A stretch of 64,000 nt of DNA, taken from positions 3,706,501 to 3,770,500 of the forward strand of contig CATNEN010000024.1 of NCBI GenBank assembly GCA_950097015.1, written 5' to 3'. Every line of letters begins with the position of its first letter. The first letter of the stretch is position 1. Shown here in pieces: positions 14,201 through 25,100 of the stretch. This DNA comes from Macrostomum hystrix. Its lineage: Eukaryota; Platyhelminthes; Macrostomidae. Under the pieces are notes generated by a model. The model saw only the letters and a program-made list of their open reading frames with translations. It was not told the DNA's origin and did no database searches. Made by a program: the position numbers and the translations under genes.

Positions 14201-15720
14201 ATCAACAATTACAGGGAAATATGTGAGAGGTGACAAATTGGTACTCGTAAATTTCATCTGTAAGCTTATAGCCTGAGTGACAGTGCAAAGCGATGCAGCA
14301 AGCTGACAAACATATTTGGACACGACACGCCTCCTCTTGATGTCTATCTACTGTGCTAGACTATGAATGGTTACCTTAGCAACCGAGGCGGCGGGCGCCG
14401 CCACCGGTGCCTCTTTGCCTGCCCTTCCCGGCGGTCTGTCAGCAGTTGGCTTTGGCTTGTCACGCTGCTTTTAAAGATTATTAACGAAGTGGGAAATTTC
14501 TAAGGGTTGTATTGTGAAGCAAGATTTGTCAGAAAGGAAGCTAACCTGAGCATCGGAGGTGCGCGACTTTTTATCGTCTCCTCGAACTCGGGTTCGCTCT
14601 TTGTCGCCGTCTTTGTCACTGCGGCCTCTGTCTTTTTCTTTTCCTCTGCTTTCCCGGTCTTTGTCCTTCTCCTTCTCCCTCTCTCGGTCTTTGTCCCTGT
14701 CCTTCTCTCTGTCTTTGCCCCTCTCTTTCTCTCCTTCGCGTTCTTTTTCTTTCTCTCTTTCCCGGTCTTTGTCCTTCTCATTCTCCCGGTCTTTGTCTCT
14801 CTCCTTTTCTCGATCTCTACTTTTTTCTTTGCCGCCTTCGTCCCGGTCACGCTTTTTATCCCGGCTGCCGTCGTCTTCCCGACGCCGCTCCTTTGAGCTG
14901 TGCTCGCGCTCGTCCTTCCGGCGCTCCTTGCTGTCCTCGCGCGGCTGCTTCTTGGAGCCACCGGCCGACGCCGCCGCCGGGCCCTCGCCATTGAGGACGC
15001 GTTTAACGAATTCGGCATTGTTAACCTGATGAAATATTGGAAAAAAAGAAGCGATAAAAATGCACATTGCTACTCACAGTAGGCTCATTCGCGTGCTTTC
15101 TTGTGTCCAAGAAGCACAAGGGGCTAATTCACCCGAGACTACGAGGTGAATTCGTAAATTCTAGAGCAGGGAGAATTTTTTGTTGCGCACCTTCTGAATC
15201 AAGAATTGAGTCGCCACCTATACAAAACTTCGAGATCCTTATCCTTTTAACTAAATCCCACCTTTTTGCCGAGTGCAGCGGCCAGATCTTGCAGAAATAG
15301 GTTGGTCTTGTCGGCCTCTTTGCCGGCAACAATTGCGGAGGGCTTGACTGCCACCTCTTTGCCATTAACCAGGCCTGGATTGCATTACGAGAGGGCAGGT
15401 GTTTTTTATGATTCTGTGGCAGAAATCAATGCACTATAATCGAGACTTTGGCGTTATCAAAGCTTACCAACCAGACGAATCACCTTGTCCAGGTAGGCGA
15501 TTTTGCTGTCGCGATCCTTGAAGCTGTCCGGGTTCATCTCGGCTGCCGTGAACAGGCCCTCCATGAAGCCCGTGCTTTTTATTACGGATGTGAAAATGTC
15601 ATGCAGGTACTTAAACGGAGGCCTGCCGAGCAGTTTCTCTGTCAGGGGAGGTCGCTTGACGTACTTGCCTAACGAGCTCTGCGTTGCTTTGATTACAGTG
15701 GGACTCACTTCCTCGGACAT
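1263..15720 (-). CDS. TRAF3IP1: IFT54 / TRAF3-interacting protein 1, complete nine-exon gene
   Basis: Exons in transcript order: 15468-15720, 15262-15374, 14546-15025, 14375-14464, 13557-13643, 4880-4994, 2623-2671, 1691-2218, 1263-1419. They sum to 1872 bases (623 residues), close to the roughly 690 of vertebrate IFT54. Every junction has GT/AG borders and the phases agree. IFT54 is a subunit of the IFT-B complex that carries cargo along ciliary microtubules. The N-terminal calponin-homology-like domain (residues 1 to about 125) shows the family pattern [21 protein letters not shown] and [14 protein letters not shown]. Residues about 140-280 are a charged K/R/E/D linker, also typical. The conserved tail is visible: [29 protein letters not shown], then the coiled coil [17 protein letters not shown] and [19 protein letters not shown]. 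The family call is very sure; exact borders are inferred. Most of the gene length is repeat in intron 5. Confidence 0.95.
1440..1610. repeat. 20-bp minisatellite in IFT54 intron 8
   Basis: About eight to nine copies of a 20-bp unit like GGCTTCAGTTGTTCAGGGAG, diverging toward the right end. It fills most of the short last intron. Open frames across it on the plus strand are a repeat artefact. Confidence 0.95.
2340..2445. repeat. SINE-type fragment with GTCCACGGACTGAACAGCTG motif
   Basis: The motif (A)GTCCA(C/T)GGACTGAACAGC followed by TGTAC...AGCTGCGGCTGT recurs at about 3015, 20513, 23508, 33075 and 46221. It is therefore a dispersed repeat module, seen here in IFT54 intron 7. Confidence 0.75.
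2731..3105 (-). mobile_element. tRNA-headed SINE copy (family A) plus second module
   Basis: Reverse-strand copy of the family-A SINE described at 41887, from the CACCAAATGAT end to the tRNA-like head (GTGGCAGAGCGGTC on the minus strand). It is followed by the GTCCACGGACTGAACTGC module. It lies in IFT54 intron 6 and has internal substitutions and a short deletion. Confidence 0.88.
3106..3940. other. AT-rich intron sequence, nothing recognised
   Basis: Part of IFT54 intron 6. It is AT-rich, with poly-T and poly-A runs. I see no gene or RNA structure I can support. Confidence 0.5.
3950..4465. repeat. 55-bp minisatellite in IFT54 intron 6
   Basis: About nine copies of a 55-bp unit containing GGACGGCGGCAACATCAAAA, GATCTATGGAATTG and TAGACTCTGTG. 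Units differ at a few diagnostic sites (GCGGTCA versus GGGGTTA). A three-unit block repeats, suggesting higher-order duplication. Confidence 0.95.
5170..13106. repeat. Giant 31/33-bp minisatellite filling IFT54 intron 5
   Basis: Nearly 8 kb of tandem units. The 33-bp form reads AATTAACCAATTCTCTCTCT then AACATCTGTACAG. The 31-bp form lacks one CT. Each unit carries the dyad GAATT-AACC-AATTC. Left of about 10,800 the array is a patchwork of variant units (CAGCAGTACAGAGTT, CATCTGTGCAG, CTGTAAGAATT) that recur in the same order, a higher-order structure. From about 10,800 to 13,100 nearly all units are identical 33-mers. The minus strand reads open as repeats of [11 protein letters not shown] only because 33 is divisible by three. 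Confidence 0.98.
13107..13556. other. AT-rich 5' part of IFT54 intron 5
   Basis: Unique AT-rich sequence between the IFT54 exon 5 donor (minus-strand GTAAAATG at 13556) and the minisatellite. No other feature was recognised. Confidence 0.5.
13830..14062 (+). mobile_element. SINE family A, 5'-truncated copy
   Basis: Matches the body of the family-A SINE from GACCTTGAGGGTCAACCTC through CTCAGGAGTCAGCGAAATGG to the CCTCCTGCAAATAATAATTATTATT tail. The tRNA-like head is missing. It lies in IFT54 intron 4, inserted opposite to gene direction. Confidence 0.88.
14546..15025 (-). CDS. TRAF3IP1: IFT54 exon 3 (charged K/E/R/D linker)
   Basis: This exon encodes 160 residues. The first dozen ([14 protein letters not shown]) match the end of the N-terminal domain. 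The rest is a run of [13 protein letters not shown]-type repeats, which family members also carry as a disordered lysine-rich linker. The opposite strand has long open frames here only because the composition is simple. Confidence 0.93.
15468..15720 (-). CDS. TRAF3IP1: IFT54 exon 1 (start codon, N-terminal domain)
   Basis: The exon opens at the ATG at 15720 ([14 protein letters not shown]) and matches the IFT54 N-terminus from its first residues, so this start is preferred. It carries the [20 protein letters not shown] core of the microtubule/tubulin-binding domain. It ends in phase 1 at a GTAAGC donor. Confidence 0.95.
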
Positions 15721-18228
15721 TGTGCTGGAGTTTGAATTTAGATTTAATGCTGTAATATGATTCTACTTCGAATTGTGATGCGAGACGTTTCAACAGAGAC
15801 AAATAAATCATGGAAACATTGCATAACTATTGGAAGTCATACTTTTGTTGAAACAAAGTAACTAAAAAATAATATCTATTATCTGTGTTCATCTTGGTAG
15901 CAAGAGTTATGATTTTCCAAAAAAGGACTAGTTTTTTTTAATTATTTATCAGAATTTAGTTGCAAATATTATTGAAAGAAAAATTCCAATAAAGTTTCCG
16001 ATTTCCGGGTGTCCCACTGTGTGCATCTGATGTGAATTAAAATGTTGGATATATCAGTCTTAGACATACTCATTTTCAGTTAAATCCATATTTTCAATTC
16101 GTTTTCTATTACTGAGTTTTATAAAAAACATAAAACATTAAAAAAATATTTTGTAACTTTTCTTTGCTTTTTACTGCATAGATATGCAACAAAAATACAT
16201 AGAAAACACTACCAAAAAAATTTATACTACAAATATAACATTTATACAATATGTTTTAAAAAAGACAAACATCAATTTGCTAGAACTGAAAGCAATAGTA
16301 AATGAAAATAACAATTAAGTTTTCTGTAATTTAGTTATTCAACGTCAATAAATATTTTGCTAAGCTAAACCTGATAGCTTAGATATAGATATATAACTGA
16401 CATCTGGACATGTGCAGATAGTCTTAAGTTATAATTTTTCACACAATGATTCAGCTTGCTTAGGACAACATAAACCGAGAAATTGGTATCTCAGACTCAA
16501 CCTAAAAGAAAATTTCAAAAATTTAAATGTCTAAGTGAGAAGTCTAATTTCACAGCCGTATTTCAGTTGTCAAATAAAAACGTTGAACATCAAAATGTCA
16601 GCTTTTCGTCTCTTTCCCTTCAGAAACAACTGCTATCACGCTTGTGCCCATAAAAAAGAACTTTTACGACTTATAGATGCAACTTAGACGCAAGAATTCG
16701 TAAAATCTGCACATGTCAGTTTTTTAATACCGATTTTTGTGTAAATATACTTGTACAAAGCGTAGGCAACGGCCGCAACGTGAATCACTGTCAATAAAAA
16801 GTATTGGAATTCCAAAGTTGAAATTAAGAAGTAAAGCTAAATTTACTCATTTCAGATGCAAAGCAAACACTTAGTTTAGGCTTTAAATTGTATATTTTAA
16901 AAATATATAAAGTATTATGTTTGTGAAGCGAATAAAAAGAAATTCAATTACAGATCTGCAAATATTTTAACCAACTGTTTGTTATACTGCTTGGTAGCAA
17001 AAAGCCGTTGGCACTGAAACACAGCTAAGTATTGTAGCTGATTGCTACAAATGTTGCTAGTTTATTCCAGAATCGGCAAAAGCTTGTGCTTGTTTATTTA
17101 GTTTTGTCGTGGGGTTACATTTAAGTCTTAACCGGGCGACTGTACCTAACGATAACAAGGGTCATAGACAAATACAAATTAGAGGTGAGGGGGGAAATAC
17201 ATTTGAATCTTTAAATATTAAGCGTTAAAAAAGAAGTGAATTTCCTGCTACAAGATACTCCCCCACCCAAAATGGAGTTTATGCAAAGGTTTTGATTGTC
17301 ATTATGAAACAGTTAGAAAACGATGATTTTCAGTTAGGTTAATAATGGTTCAGTTGGACGGATGACGTTGGACGAACAGTTTAACGGATGGCTCTGTGGA
17401 AAAACTTAGACATGATATAATTATGTCTTTTATGTCTTTATGTCATTATGTCTTTTTACTTCTTATATATAATTATATAATACGACGAGCATTTGTCTTC
17501 ACGATCCTTCAGGACTTCTTCATACACTAAAGTGGAATTGAATAAATATATTTATATTTAACTAAGTACCAAAATCCGTAGTACTATAATATGACTCATG
17601 ACCTAATATGAGAAACAATTGTTGATTGTTCCCAACACATGTACCTGCACATGCAATACGTTAAATTATATGAGCCATTTTATGTCACGATATGTTCTAT
17701 CTTTAACGACAAAGTACGCATTTCAGCTCCTGCATGTGTTGTATAATTGTGCAGCGAAAAATAAATACTCGTAGTTATCGATTTACCATATGATCAATGG
17801 AATGTTTCTGAGAAATGCCTTGGATTGCAACATGAAGTCTCCCTATTCACTAATTCTCTATCTGCTCTACAAGAATTTAATTGCATGCAGTTCTTTGCAA
17901 TTTAATTGTGGCGGCTTTTAGACAAATAAATTTTTCATTAACACCATTTAAAAAACAATTTAATTTATAATTTTCCCTCTTTTGACATACGAGCTATTTT
18001 CGAAAAGATTGTGCACGGATGGCAACATGCAATAGATTTCCATATAAAGTATTGCAGAAGCAGCGAAGACAAATGAATCATAGTTTACGGATGTTGGTGT
18101 TAGTTAAGTAAGCATGTGAGGACTCAAAACAGGTTGAATAATTAGAAGTTGCATTAAGATGTGACCGAAACACCAAAATAAAATGCAAAAATAGTCAGTG
18201 CAGCCAGATGTACAGTAAATTCATCTGT
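15721..18228. other. Intergenic AT-rich spacer
   Basis: About 2.5 kb between the IFT54 start codon (minus) and the next plus-strand ORF. It is AT-rich with short homopolymer runs and many stops in all frames. It must hold the IFT54 promoter near 15,750-16,000 and possibly one for the rightward genes, but no specific motif can be defended. Confidence 0.5.
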
Positions 18229-18238
18229 CTTGAGAACA

Positions 18239-18472
18239 ATGAACAATATGAAATTGAGTCTCAGGAACTGTCTCTGTGGCGTGGGGTTGCTGGCTAAATC
18301 GGTGTACTCAGCGCGCTTTGAACGTTTGTTTTCATCATTTTATGCGGACTTGCAGAAGCATGCAGAAGCACGCCAAAGAAGGAATTTAACAATTAGCCTG
18401 AGAGCAGAACCCGAGTATGAAAAGAAGCTACCTGACTACGACAGCGTAGAATTCGGAAATTTTATCAAATAA
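18239..18472 (+). CDS. Small hypothetical ORF, 77 residues
   Basis: Opens at ATG 18239 (MNNMKLSLRNCLCG), ends at TAA 18472. The N-terminus is basic and moderately hydrophobic, and the C-terminus is charged (EPEYEKKLPDYDSVEFGNF). It is not a shadow of another gene and has mixed composition, but I recognise no family. The next ORF starts only 37 bases downstream, and the gap holds AATAAA at 18494. It could be a separate short gene, the first member of a trans-spliced pair, or chance. Confidence 0.3.
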   Translation: MNNMKLSLRNCLCGVGLLAKSVYSARFERLFSSFYADLQKHAEARQRRNLTISLRAEPEYEKKLPDYDSVEFGNFIK

Positions 18473-18509
18473 TATTCTAGAATTCAGGCACTGAATAAAA
18501 ATTCAAGAA

Positions 18510-19998
18510 ATGATCTATCAAAGTGTCGCCTACATAATCTTGGTGGCATTTTTGCACAGTCCGATGTTTCAATGCAATCGGATCCAGTTCTATAGCGACC
18601 AAGAAAAAGCCTTACGGATTTGGAGCACGAGTCTCATGGCTGAGTACTCAAGTTCAGCCAACTATCTAGCAGTGATTTTTCCCAGTGCACCCCACTACGA
18701 CAGCATCGGAACCTATGAGATCATATTGAGTCCGCCGCGAATGAGCCTGGAACGAAGCATCGGCCCATTGAACGTCAGTTGGACGTCTGTCAAGCAATTC
18801 GACGCTGCGGGAAGAGACGTCTTCACCCTATTGAGGATACCGATACCGACTGGATTTCGGAATCTTGTGAATTCATATAAGATTCACCTGCTGCCTCTGA
18901 TGTACAAGTGAGATACTTTTTACTTCTTAAAGCAGCAAAGGCCTTTATTGTCAAAAGCCCGATGTCTCTAATGCCACTAGAGTTATTTGTGCCTGAGTGC
19001 CTGAAGTGCTTCGTTGGAACTTAATTTAGGGCCAATAACTCGAGTAGTGATTGCAGTTATTTGATACGAATTATTTGCGCTAGTTGTAGTATTTCGTAGA
19101 TAGAGAGGGGTCGAACAAAAAGGTGTGGAAGAGACTGAGAGGCATAGGCAACCAGCCAATCACGTGCCCAGCCAATGACGAGGGTGGGGCTAGCGCATTC
19201 TCCATCGAACGCGTGGGGAAGAGAAAAAGCGGGGTAGGTGCTGGCCGTCAACCCCTTCACGTGACCCTGGCCCAGCCAATCGCTAACGGGAAGACAGGGG
19301 GCAATAATTAGGAGAAGGAGGAGCCTGGTCAGGGCAGAGCGGAGGATGATTGGTTCTCACGACCGAATCAACGAATATTTTAATAAGAACTGTAGGTGTT
19401 ACACAGCCTTCTAACTGAAAAAATGAAACCCTGCAGGAATAACACTGACATTGATTCGTTGGCCAGAACCTCCAAACTGGAGCCGCCATGTCACGTGACA
19501 TTTTCCTCGAGAGCTACGCGCCCAATAAGCATGCCCGGTTGGGAGCCAATCAACTGCACCGAGCGCTGGAATCGCAGACCGGCGAGCCTGAACGCTGCTC
19601 TCGCACAACTGCGCCTGAAGCTAAGCCAGGACGGCTGCTGTTTGACCCGGATGGATGAGAAGAAGGATGAGAAGGCGCTTCTGTTGACTAATGAGCCGCT
19701 TTCGCCATCTTTGAGAGCGCCAGTCACCGTCGCATTCGCCGCCACGGCAGTAGGATCTCTTCTGATTAGCCTGGTGGCTGTCGCGACAGTGCGAGCCAGA
19801 CGGGCCATTCGCCAGCCGCGATATGCCCTAGCGCCCTCCGGTGAGCCGTACAGCCTGCTGGCCGCGCACTGCCGCTCCGTGCACACGAAGGAGCCGCTGA
19901 TGCAGCAGGGCATGGCCTTTCGCATCTACCTGCGACCCTGGACTCTGGAAGAAGTGTGCAAGGCAGTGCTTGGCAAGCTGTACGTTCGCTGCTTTTAA
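18510..19998 (+). CDS. Unknown type I membrane protein, two exons
   Basis: Exons 18510-18907 and 19437-19998 join in phase 2 (AA|GTGAGA donor, CCCTGCAG|G acceptor) to give 319 residues. Residues 1 to about 22 look like a signal peptide (MIYQSVAYIILVAFLHSPMF). The predicted ectodomain (about 23-228) has N-glycosylation sequons (NVS, NNT, NCT) and a few cysteines. A membrane segment lies at about 229-250 (VTVAFAATAVGSLLISLVAV), followed by an arginine-rich stop-transfer and a tail of roughly 70 residues ending ...GKLYVRCF. The second exon is GC-rich like the other true exons here. I do not recognise the family. A cytokine-receptor-like or fibronectin-type fold is only a thought. Confidence 0.6.
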
Positions 19999-20130
19999 GG
20001 CACAGGGATAGTTTTTCTGACAATTCTACGCGTAATTTTTGCTTTTCTCTACACTAATTAGACCATTGTGAGGCCTGTGAGACAGTTGCACGTTACAACT
20101 TCAAGTATTCGATTAAAAATTTGTTTTCTG

Positions 20131-20600
20131 GAGCGCTTAGCCCAATGGTTTGGGCTGTGGACTTCTGACACAGAGAGGTCTTAAGTTCGAATCGCAGCTC
20201 AAGAAATAATAATAATTGCAGGAGGGCTGTGGGCAATGGCACATCATTTGGTGACGCTAGACCCGCAGCCAGCGAGGAGGCAATTCCGACCATATCGCTG
20301 ACTCCTGAGCACACACGCACACAGATACTGTACGCAGGTACACACACACACAGGTGTGTACATCTGCACTGACTGCAATTTCGTCAGGCAGTGTACACTC
20401 TAACTGTGCCTTGGAGGTTGACCATCAAGTGTCCCAAATTAAAGGGAATTAATTTATGTCCTGGAATAAAATATGTGGTAGAAATTCGGGTGGATTTGGT
20501 GGTTTTATCTAATGCAGTCCATGGACTGAACAGCTGATGTACTACGCCGCCAATAGCTACGGAGAAAGAAAAGTTGTCATTGAAATGTTATTGAAAAGCA
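20131..20600. mobile_element. Composite SINE: tRNA-like head plus reverse family-A body
   Basis: 20131-20205 is tRNA-like, with an A-box-like TTAGCCCAATGGTTTGGGC and a B-box-like TTAAGTTCGAATC. It is followed by AATAATAATAATTGCAGGAG and a reverse-strand family-A body to about 20425. The GTCCATGGACTGAACAGCTG module follows at 20513. It lies between two plus-strand genes. Confidence 0.75.
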
Positions 20601-20913
20601 ATTGTGCCTAGTTCCCAGCAATAAAACATTCGTTTAAGGAGAGCTTTGACCAGCCTCCTTTCAATCATTGTCAAATTATTTAATCTGTGTTCGGCTTTTT
20701 TATCATTAGATAAAAACTGCCTTGCGTGCGAGTGTATTATAGCAGTTAAGAATCAAAGGCTATAAGCCAATAGCGGAATTCCTGTAGCTTTCTTACTCGG
20801 AGCCCTGTGATTGGCTCGCTGTGTTTTAAATATCATGGCGCATTAAAAAAATTCGCTAATCAAAAGTATCAAATTGCGCGACCTTAATAAATTATTCAAA
20901 ATAGAAGCTAACT

Positions 20914-22089
20914 ATGAAAAACTGGACTGCCGCTGTGTATTTTGTGGGCCTTTTCTTCTGCTTATCAGAGGGTGAGTTAATTATTGCTCAATCAATTCTA
21001 GATGCTCTTTTATTTGACAGGATGACCAATAAATGATATAAATACGACAGGGACATGTTCCAGTGTCGTGATTTGGTAGAGCAAGGAGTTCGGGGGTCGG
21101 AGAGCGGGGATTTCGGTAAGCAAATAATTTAATTATCCAGGATTTCGTTTATTCGGGATTTCATTTGTCCGGAATTTCATTTATCCAGGATTTCATTTAT
21201 CCAGGATTTCATTTATCCAGGATTTCATTTATCCAGGATTTCGGTGAGCAAGGATTTCGGTGAGCAGGGATTTCAGTGAGCAGTGATTTCGGTGAGCAGT
21301 GATTTCGGTGAGCAGGGATTTCAGTGAGCAGTGATTTTGGTGAGCAGGGATTTCAGTGAGCAGTGATTTCGGTGAGCAGGGATTTCGGTCACAGGGATTT
21401 CAGTGAGCAGGGATTTCGGTGAGCAGGGATTTCAGTGAGCAGGGATTTTGGTGAGCAGGGATTTCAGTGAGCAAGGATTTCGGTGAGCAGGGTTTCGGTC
21501 ACAGGGATTTCAGTGAGCAGGGATTTCGGTGAGCAGGGATTTCAGTGAGCAGTGATTTCAGTGAGCAGGGATTTCAGTGAGCGGGGATTTCAGTGAGCAG
21601 GGATTTTGGTGAGCGGGGATTTCAGTGAGCAGGGATTTCAGTGAGCAGGGATTTCAGTGAGCAGGGATTTTGGTGAGCAGGGATTTCGGTGAGCAAGGAT
21701 TTCGGTGAGCAGGGTTTCGGTCAGCAGGGATTTCGGTGAGCAGGGATTTCGGTGAGCAGGGATTTCGGTGATACGGGATCTCGTTGATTCGATAGAAGCC
21801 TCCGTTTCTACACATTTGAAAGCGATATCTTGCTGGTTATACTCGGCTGCGCTGTTCCTCCTCCAGAAAAATCGGATCCCAGAATTGATCCTAATGGTCA
21901 TATATAAATAGAGCTGAAATCAACAGCGGCCTGACCCTTGAAGTTTGTCCATGTTATGCACAGCAACCCAACAAGCTTCGGTGCCTCCTCCCGCAATAAG
22001 CTGGGACTTTGTTTACCATAGACGCACATACGGACAGGCGGTCGGATTCAAGTGGAAGCAGCTGGTAGGAGGCCCATGGAATTGTGGCG

Positions 22090-22121
<32 letters not shown>

Positions 22122-25100
22122 GTGTGTTCAGATTGTAGCCATCTTAATTGCGATCCACTGGAAGAAAACGCAACAGAATCTGCAATAATCTTTGCCCGCA
22201 ATCCCAAACCCGTCAGAATCTCATGATGAAATCTGGAAATTGAATTTTTATACTTCTTTTAGTGCAAAATCGACAGTCTCTAGACGGAGTTTGCAGGGAT
22301 TGTAATTGATTGATTTTATGCTGGTTAGGCGAAAACTCCCCCTTTCATTTATCACTCTGCGAAGGCAATTAATCTTCTGCTGGTAAGTCCACCGAATCAT
22401 CTGGATCCGACATGTATAGAGTGAGGTGAAGTATAGAATCAATCTAATTATGCATCCGAATCCGAATCTGAATTCGATTTCAGGATCAAGATGATAGTCT
22501 TGATAATCCAAATCCACTTCAAACTCAATATTAAAATGAAAAAAATTATGTTAAAATAAGAATTCTAAATCGAAATCCGAAATCGAAACCTAAAATAAAT
22601 CCCAATCCCAATCCCAATCCCAATCCCAATCCCAATCTTAATCCCAATCCCAATCCCAATCCCAATCCCAATCCCCATCCCAATCATAATCCCAATCTTA
22701 ATCCCAATCCCAATCCCAATCCCAATCCCAATCCCAATCCCAATCCCAATCCCCATCCCAATCATAATCCCAATCCCAATCCCAATCCTAATTCTAATCC
22801 TAATCCCAATCGCAAAATCAATCCGAATCTCTATCCAAATCTTAATCCCAACATCAATCCTAGTCTCAATCCCAATCCCACCATAATCCCAATCCCAATC
22901 CCAATCCCAATCCCAATCCAAAATCGAATCAAAATCCAAAGGTAGATTTAAAACTCAAAGAATTGGGATTTCAACAAATTCATTTGTTCCGCGCAGGAAA
23001 AATCCCACCCACATTGCCAATGTGCCCGGAGTCGTTTGCACGCAGGGCGGCCCAGTGCCGACGTCGGGTTGGCGACCAGCTGAAACAGATGGTCCATGGC
23101 GCGTCGACAATCGCGCCTCTGTTTGCTGGCAGCCTGCAGCCTACAGAGCTGTCAGCCTCGTGCAGGTGAGGGAAACATGTGTTAAATGGTATGGCTCGGG
23201 AGTGGAGAGGTCAGGAGTTCGAGTCTCAGGCCTTTGGGAACATAATTGCGCATTGTGCTTTAGTTTAGACTGCATTAAAATGGGCACCGAAATCGGCCTA
23301 CTCAGTTCATCTATCCCTAATATAGGCTTCGCGGGGGTTTTAGACTTGTGGTTAGAGCTTCAGATTCACTACTTGAAGGTCGGGGGTTCGAGTCCGACTC
23401 CACTGGAACAATTTGTGTCCTTTAGAAAGACCCTTCCATTCACTATGGATTGCTTCAGTTCATCCAGCATTAGCTGGGGAAATTGAGAAAGTGGGTGTGG
23501 CGTCCCCCAGTCCATGGACTGAACAGCCGTACGCAACCTTCAAAGGCGCCGAGCAATAGCTGCGGCTGTAAATCTGACCCAGTCTAGTGCAAATGTAATA
23601 AATAATTATATGTATTTATTCCCTTTCAAATTAACAATTCAATTTCCAAAAGGCTATCCCAGGAATTCGACAATTGCGACGCAGAGGCCGGTGGACTTTG
23701 CCGGCAAGCGAATCTCAGCCAGTCAGCTGGCGACGAGGAAGCCGGACTACCGATGGTGCGGCTGCTTCGCAGGCTCTGCCAAGACGACAGTCTGTGGAGT
23801 GAGTCTTCTAGGGCTCGATTTGTACACCAGTCTTGTACGAAAAGGAAGACACTGATAAATTTCGTTTCCTTACCAGTAGAAACGCCACTCTATCCGATGT
23901 AGGCAGCGGGTATTTGAAATACCTTGTTGTCTCTTCACAGGGGAGAAATATCGAGGTCTTTCATGATTTTATTCCAAAGTTGGAATAAGATATCGACATG
24001 CTAAATCAATCACCTACTCCAACAATTTCTCATCGATGCATGCAGACTATGCAGTGGTGTTTCTCTGTTTTCGTTCCGCCGGAGATCAATTGATTCAGCG
24101 TTGCTATGACGACCGAGATCACTGGCCGGGTCGGCAACGGTGCAGGTAACTAATGGAAACTGATTTTCCTAGAAAGAAAACTAATGGCAATTATTTTCTG
24201 TCTGTTAGGAGATATTCCATTCAAAAGTTATTTAAACTATGCCAATCTAATTATGCCACAATGCTTGTATGGGCAAAGAGCGGCTGACTCAGAGACTGTC
24301 CACATTCCGATGCCGTATTGGTCAAATTGAAGGAATTTTGGCCTAAGAAAAAATGCTGCTACTGTAACGTACAAAAGATCCATGATGCGTCAGAAAATTA
24401 GCTTCAGGAAAATTTAGTAAACTAGCTGTTTTTTAACTTTGGAAAATATTACTAGCTCTGTTGATTTAAGCTCGCTAGTATCATTTTCTTGCACAGGTTA
24501 GGTCCAAGGCCTTACTTATCTATTAGGTCACACGAGCCTTACTTATCTATTAGGTCTCAAATGCCGCACTTATCTATTAGGTCTCACAGGTCTCACTTAT
24601 CTATTAGGTCTCAGGCCTCACTTATCTATTAGGTCACACGAGCCTTGCTTATCTATTAGGTCTCAAATGCCGCACTTATCTATTAGGTCTCACAGGTCTC
24701 ACTTATCTATTAGGTCTCAGGCCTCACTTATCTATTAGGTCACACAGGCCTTACTTATCTATTAGGTCTCACATGCCTCACTTATCTATTAGGTAACTCG
24801 ACAATCCAATCTATTAGGCCATCTACAGCCTCAATTATCTATTAGGTCACACAGGCCTTACTTATCTATTAGGTCTCACAGGCCTTACTTATCTATTAGG
24901 TCTCACAGGTCTCACTTATCTATTAGGTCTCACATGCCTCACTTATCTATTAGGTCACACGAGCCTTGCTTATCTATTAGGTCTCAAATGCCGCACTTAT
25001 CTATTAGGTCTCACAGGTCTCACTTATCTATTAGGTCTCAGGCCTCACTTATCTATTAGGTCACACAGGCCTTACTTATCTATTAGGTCTCACATGCCTC

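Noticed and set aside
14507-15029. Plus-strand Ser/Leu/Phe-rich frames opposite IFT54 exon 3
   Set aside because: They are shadows of the lysine/glutamate/arginine-rich linker read on the wrong strand.
22013-22207. Minus-strand frame with polyglutamine
   Set aside because: It is the reverse of the TGC run. The plus strand has the better exon signals, and no other part resembles a protein.
22597-22925. Interstitial telomere repeat
   Set aside because: The unit is CCCAAT/ATTGGG, not CCCTAA/TTAGGG, and interruptions are irregular.
23323-23400. Functional tRNA gene
   Set aside because: The B box and T-arm are good but the acceptor stem cannot pair, and SINE body sequence follows directly.
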